64,000 nucleotides of DNA from JAFGPL01 sp963781805 (lineage in GTDB: Bacteria; Bacteroidota; Bacteroidia; Bacteroidales; UBA10428): NCBI GenBank assembly GCA_963781805.1, contig CAWAHF010000004.1, positions 4,154,001-4,218,000 on the forward strand, given 5' to 3'. Positions 61,722 to 64,000 of the stretch are shown here, piece after piece (within the stretch, counting starts at the first letter, position 1; every line of letters starts with the position of its first letter). Under the pieces are notes generated by a model that was given only the letters and a program-made list of their open reading frames with translations, did not search any database and had not been told where the DNA came from. The position numbers and the translations under genes are program-made.

Positions 61722-62321
61722 TTATTTTTTGCCTTTATATTTTGCAATTGCATTTTTCAATTCAGCATTAATGGAGGTTGCTTTTTCTTTAGCGGCCATA
61801 AGTTTTTCATTTGCAGCCATATATTCACCGTTGTCAGAAAGAGATGTTGCTTCGGTTACACTGGTTTCAATAACAGTAAGTTCGTTCTGCATTTCCTGCA
61901 GAGCAGCTTTACCTTCCTTACCTTTTGGGGCTTTTGTTATTAGTGCTTTGTCTTCTGCAACAAGGGCTTTCACCTCAACCAATGCAGTCTGTACTTCTTC
62001 TTTAACCTCGTTTTTCTTAACGATTGCATTTTCTGTAGCCTGATCAGCCATAACTTTTACTTCCTGCAGTTGCTTGTCAGCTGCATCGTAGTTTTTAAAC
62101 ATAAATTTTGATTTCTGACTTTCAACTTTTTCCATAGCTGATTTCAGTGAATCCTGAACTGCCATGAATTCGTCGGCGATATACACATCAGCGCCTGCCA
62201 TTTTAGCAGAATCAACTGCTGCATTTGCTGCATCAATATTAGCCTGTGGTACTTTGCCACAGCTTGAAAAAATTACGGTAAGCCCTAAAGCCAACATACC
62301 TAAACCAAAGATTTTTTTCAT
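61722..62321 (-). CDS. Helical coiled-coil lipoprotein (DUF4398-like) ending in Lys-Lys
   Basis: 199 residues. The lipobox IFSSC sets Cys21 as the lipidated residue. The mature part is almost all Ala/Glu/Lys-rich helix (AANAAVDSAKMAGADVYIADEF ... YDAADKQLQEVKVMADQATEN ... ALQEMQNELTVIETSVTEA), with no Cys and few aromatics. It ends AIAKYKGKK, comparable to the KYRK end of E. coli Braun lipoprotein, whose last Lys is linked to peptidoglycan. An AGGAGG site stands 9 nt before the ATG. Encoded just upstream of two YkuD-type genes and followed by its own terminator. A tether role is inference. Confidence 0.8.
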   Translation of the reverse strand: MKKIFGLGMLALGLTVIFSSCGKVPQANIDAANAAVDSAKMAGADVYIADEFMAVQDSLKSAMEKVESQKSKFMFKNYDAADKQLQEVKVMADQATENAIVKKNEVKEEVQTALVEVKALVAEDKALITKAPKGKEGKAALQEMQNELTVIETSVTEATSLSDNGEYMAANEKLMAAKEKATSINAELKNAIAKYKGKK

Positions 62322-62330
62322 AGTTTTTTA

Positions 62331-62336
62331 CCTCCT
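62331..62336 (-). promoter_or_regulatory. Strong Shine-Dalgarno site of the lipoprotein gene
   Basis: Minus strand AGGAGG, 9 nt before the ATG at 62321. Perfect sites are rare in this phylum and usually mark heavily translated genes. Confidence 0.6.
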
Positions 62337-62650
62337 AAAAGTTTTAATAAATATTTTTTCGATTATTTTCCGGGTTAATTTTTTACAGAAAATTTTCTAA
62401 GAAATGAAATTCGATATTTTGACGGAGAGTTAATATAAAGTCACAGTAAAAGTAACTATAATTATTGAATATGTAAGTCAATGATTTTAAGTTTAAAAGA
62501 TAATTAACATAAATTAACGTTTCGTTTTAACAGAGCAAACTTTTTTATTCATGCAGGTAGTCATCTTCACCATTATACACAAAAGTTTGTTATCAATCAT
62601 GTGAATTAAAATTCCGGTTCTCACTAAACATTTAAATTGATAATCCTCCA
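62337..62650. other. Divergent intergenic region
   Basis: AT-rich spacer between the lipoprotein gene and the ECF sigma gene. No gene or RNA is seen. It should contain the lipoprotein promoter, but no clear TAnnTTTG box is found on the minus strand. Confidence 0.35.
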
Positions 62651-62678
62651 TTGGAATGAACCAATTTTTGTACATTTG
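62651..62678 (+). promoter_or_regulatory. Promoter of the ECF sigma gene at 62.7 kb
   Basis: TTG (62651-62653), 17 bp, TACATTTG (62671-62678). The start point would be about 25 nt before the ATG. Confidence 0.5.
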
Positions 62679-62710
62679 ATGCCGTTCACACGCTTAATCA
62701 ATGATGACAT

Positions 62711-63277
62711 ATGAGAACCAGAGACTATATCAGGTTTAAGGATGAAGAACTGGTTGGTCTGATAACGAATGATAAAAGATCTGAGTTGTTTCAGATTTTA
62801 TATGAAAGATACAAGACCAGGGTGCTTGACAAATGTTACAGTCTGCTGAAAGATAAAAAACTGGCAGGTGAGTTTGTGCAGGATATTTTTTCAAAAGTTT
62901 TTGAAAAACTGGAAGGTTTTAAAGGAATTTCGTCATTCTCTTCCTGGCTGTATGCAATCACCTATAATCATTGCATAGAATACTTTCGGGTAAAAAGAAA
63001 ATTGCATTATCCCGAATGGAACCGCAATAGTGTATTGCCTGAAATTATTGATGAACAGGAAGAAGATCTTTCAGAAATAAAATATGAAAGGCTCTTAAAA
63101 ATATTTGATATCATACATCCCGAAGAGAAAGTACTTCTGCTCATGAAGTATAAGGATAATATGTCGCTTAAACTCATACAAACCACACTTAAAATAAGCG
63201 AAAGCGCTGTAAAAATGCGGCTGAAAAGAGCCAGGGCCAGGGTGTTGTATCTGTATAATACATTGTATAAAGATTAG
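62711..63277 (+). CDS. ECF-type RNA polymerase sigma factor
   Basis: 188 residues. Region 2 (FQILYERYKTRVLDKCYSLLKDKKLAGEFVQDIFSKVFEKL; SFSSWLYAITYNHCIEYFR) and region 4 (HPEEKVLLLMKYKDNMSLKLIQTTLKISESAVKMRLKRARARVL) are intact. No anti-sigma gene follows directly; the next gene encodes a PepSY-like protein without a membrane helix. Confidence 0.93.
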   Translation: MRTRDYIRFKDEELVGLITNDKRSELFQILYERYKTRVLDKCYSLLKDKKLAGEFVQDIFSKVFEKLEGFKGISSFSSWLYAITYNHCIEYFRVKRKLHYPEWNRNSVLPEIIDEQEEDLSEIKYERLLKIFDIIHPEEKVLLLMKYKDNMSLKLIQTTLKISESAVKMRLKRARARVLYLYNTLYKD

Positions 63278-63333
63278 ATTTTTGTGACTTTGAATAACTG
63301 GTTCGTCTTAAGAATGAATTAAAAAAAACCATT

Positions 63334-63738
63334 ATGTCTGAAGATTTTTTTAAATCGTTTTTAAAAGGAAATATTATTAAACCACCCAAGGCCGTCAGAA
63401 ATTCTTTTATCGTAAAATTTCCCGATGCCATCAATGTGGAGTGGGTGAGGATTGAACAGGTTTACGAAGCCATTTTTTATGAAAATGAAACTGAAAAAAT
63501 TGCCTGTTTTTCGGAAGATGGCGGCTGGATAGAAACCAAAACCAATCTTGGTGAGATTGCACTAAATACTGAAATAAAGAATAAGGCAGAACGATTAGGT
63601 GAAATTATGAACTCAATAAAAATAGAAACAGCCCAGACTGTTAATTATGAAATAATAGTGCGTGATAGACTATTGAACCGGTTTCTGCTTCTTATGTCAT
63701 CCAATGGTGAAATAAACAGCAATAGTCTGATTGATTGA
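63334..63738 (+). CDS. PepSY-like domain protein
   Basis: 134 residues. The phrase FIVKFPDAINVEWVRIEQVYEAIFYENETEKIACFSEDGGWIETKT matches the beta-lactamase-inhibitor-like PepSY-like fold (F-P-x-A-x-x-V-x-W at the start). Unlike most members it has no signal peptide, so it would be cytoplasmic. Its position 56 bp after an ECF sigma gene may mean it modulates that factor, which is a guess. Confidence 0.65.
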   Translation: MSEDFFKSFLKGNIIKPPKAVRNSFIVKFPDAINVEWVRIEQVYEAIFYENETEKIACFSEDGGWIETKTNLGEIALNTEIKNKAERLGEIMNSIKIETAQTVNYEIIVRDRLLNRFLLLMSSNGEINSNSLID

Positions 63739-63816
63739 TGCAAAATTCAAATTAAGATTAGCTTTAATGAGGGCCTGTTCATTCGGCAGGGACGGACTAT
63801 TCCATTCCTTGCGGCT

Positions 63817-64000
63817 TTATGGTTTGATAATCTCATATCCTTTAATTACCTCGTAATCCGGGTAATCAAGAAATCTTACAATCACTTTTTGTTGACTTTT
63901 AACAATATTATTTCCATTCATAAGCAATTTAACAGAGGCAAGCGCAGAATTTCTGTATTTTTTATCTAAGCCTGTAAAATCAAAAACTATCAACGAATCA
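63817..64000 (-). CDS. 3' end of an unrecognised gene, cut by the window edge
   Basis: The minus strand is open from the window end to a TAA at 63817-63819, giving the last 60 residues (DSLIVFDFTGLDKKYRNSA ... VKLLMNGN ... KVIVRFLDYPDYEVIKGYEIIKP, in parts). The composition is protein-like. The family is not recognisable from this fragment. Confidence 0.6.
   Translation of the reverse strand, partial: DSLIVFDFTGLDKKYRNSALASVKLLMNGNNIVKSQQKVIVRFLDYPDYEVIKGYEIIKP

Overview
The window looks like chromosomal DNA of a Bacteroidota bacterium, most likely a member of the Bacteroidales/Marinilabiliales. The evidence is: AT-rich DNA with little Shine-Dalgarno signal; promoters of the TTG-N17-22-TAnnTTTG type; type IX secretion (T9SS) C-terminal sorting domains on two secreted proteins; a carboxypeptidase-regulatory-domain TonB-dependent receptor; DUF2723 and DUF3098 proteins; and the gene order sigma-54 regulator, lptE, TPR protein, secG, groES, groEL. 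No taxonomic marker such as rRNA is present, so finer placement is not possible.

Layout. 1-4.5 kb: oxidoreductases (SDR, metallo-beta-lactamase fold, aldo/keto reductase) next to an AraC regulator whose 5' end looks frameshifted. 4.6-12.1 kb: an accessory, partly decayed region. It holds a secreted GH105 hydrolase, a PD40 propeller lipoprotein, a DUF2075 helicase with a nuclease-like N-terminus, remnants of an HNH endonuclease and of an AraC regulator, two copies of a ~105 bp repeat placed directly after gene stops, and a 186 bp MITE. 12.6-17 kb: a large GH2 lipoprotein, a hypothetical gene and an array of short palindromes. 17-27.3 kb: a BlaI/M56 regulatory pair in which the peptidase carries a GldM-like C-terminal domain, then envelope and core genes (lpxA, kdsB, lptE, secG, groESL). 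28-35 kb: TonB-dependent receptor, secreted protein, a PchB-like chorismate mutase/aldolase operon, cytochrome c and a PQQ-type sugar dehydrogenase, then the second MITE copy. 35-47 kb: T9SS-exported phosphoesterase, small conserved proteins, class IV aminotransferase, lipase, CDF transporter, a divergent group-2 sigma-70 factor overlapping a nitronate monooxygenase, a CspA/RRM pair and tRNA-His. 47-53 kb: rpmE2, a GlmU-like protein, lon behind a consensus sigma-54 promoter, and an ECF sigma/anti-sigma-like pair. 53-64 kb: DUF2723 membrane protein, aldo/keto reductase, TPR protein, then a four-gene envelope cluster (coiled-coil lipoprotein, two different L,D-transpeptidase-fold proteins, a membrane-anchored protein), and another ECF sigma gene.

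How genes may work together. Four points stand out. (1) A Braun-lipoprotein-like helical lipoprotein ending in Lys-Lys sits beside one classical (HGCIR) and one YafK-like (TNGCIA) YkuD protein, suggesting an outer-membrane-to-peptidoglycan tether with attach and release enzymes. (2) A BlaR1-type membrane protease is fused to the periplasmic end of the T9SS motor protein GldM and is co-transcribed with its BlaI repressor. (3) Lon appears to be driven by sigma-54, and a sigma-54 activator lies in the same window next to the chaperonin operon. (4) Two MITE copies with intact 5 bp target duplications, a tRNA-His 3'-end duplication and gene fragments show past mobile-element traffic. All functional statements rest on motif recognition by eye; no database search was run.
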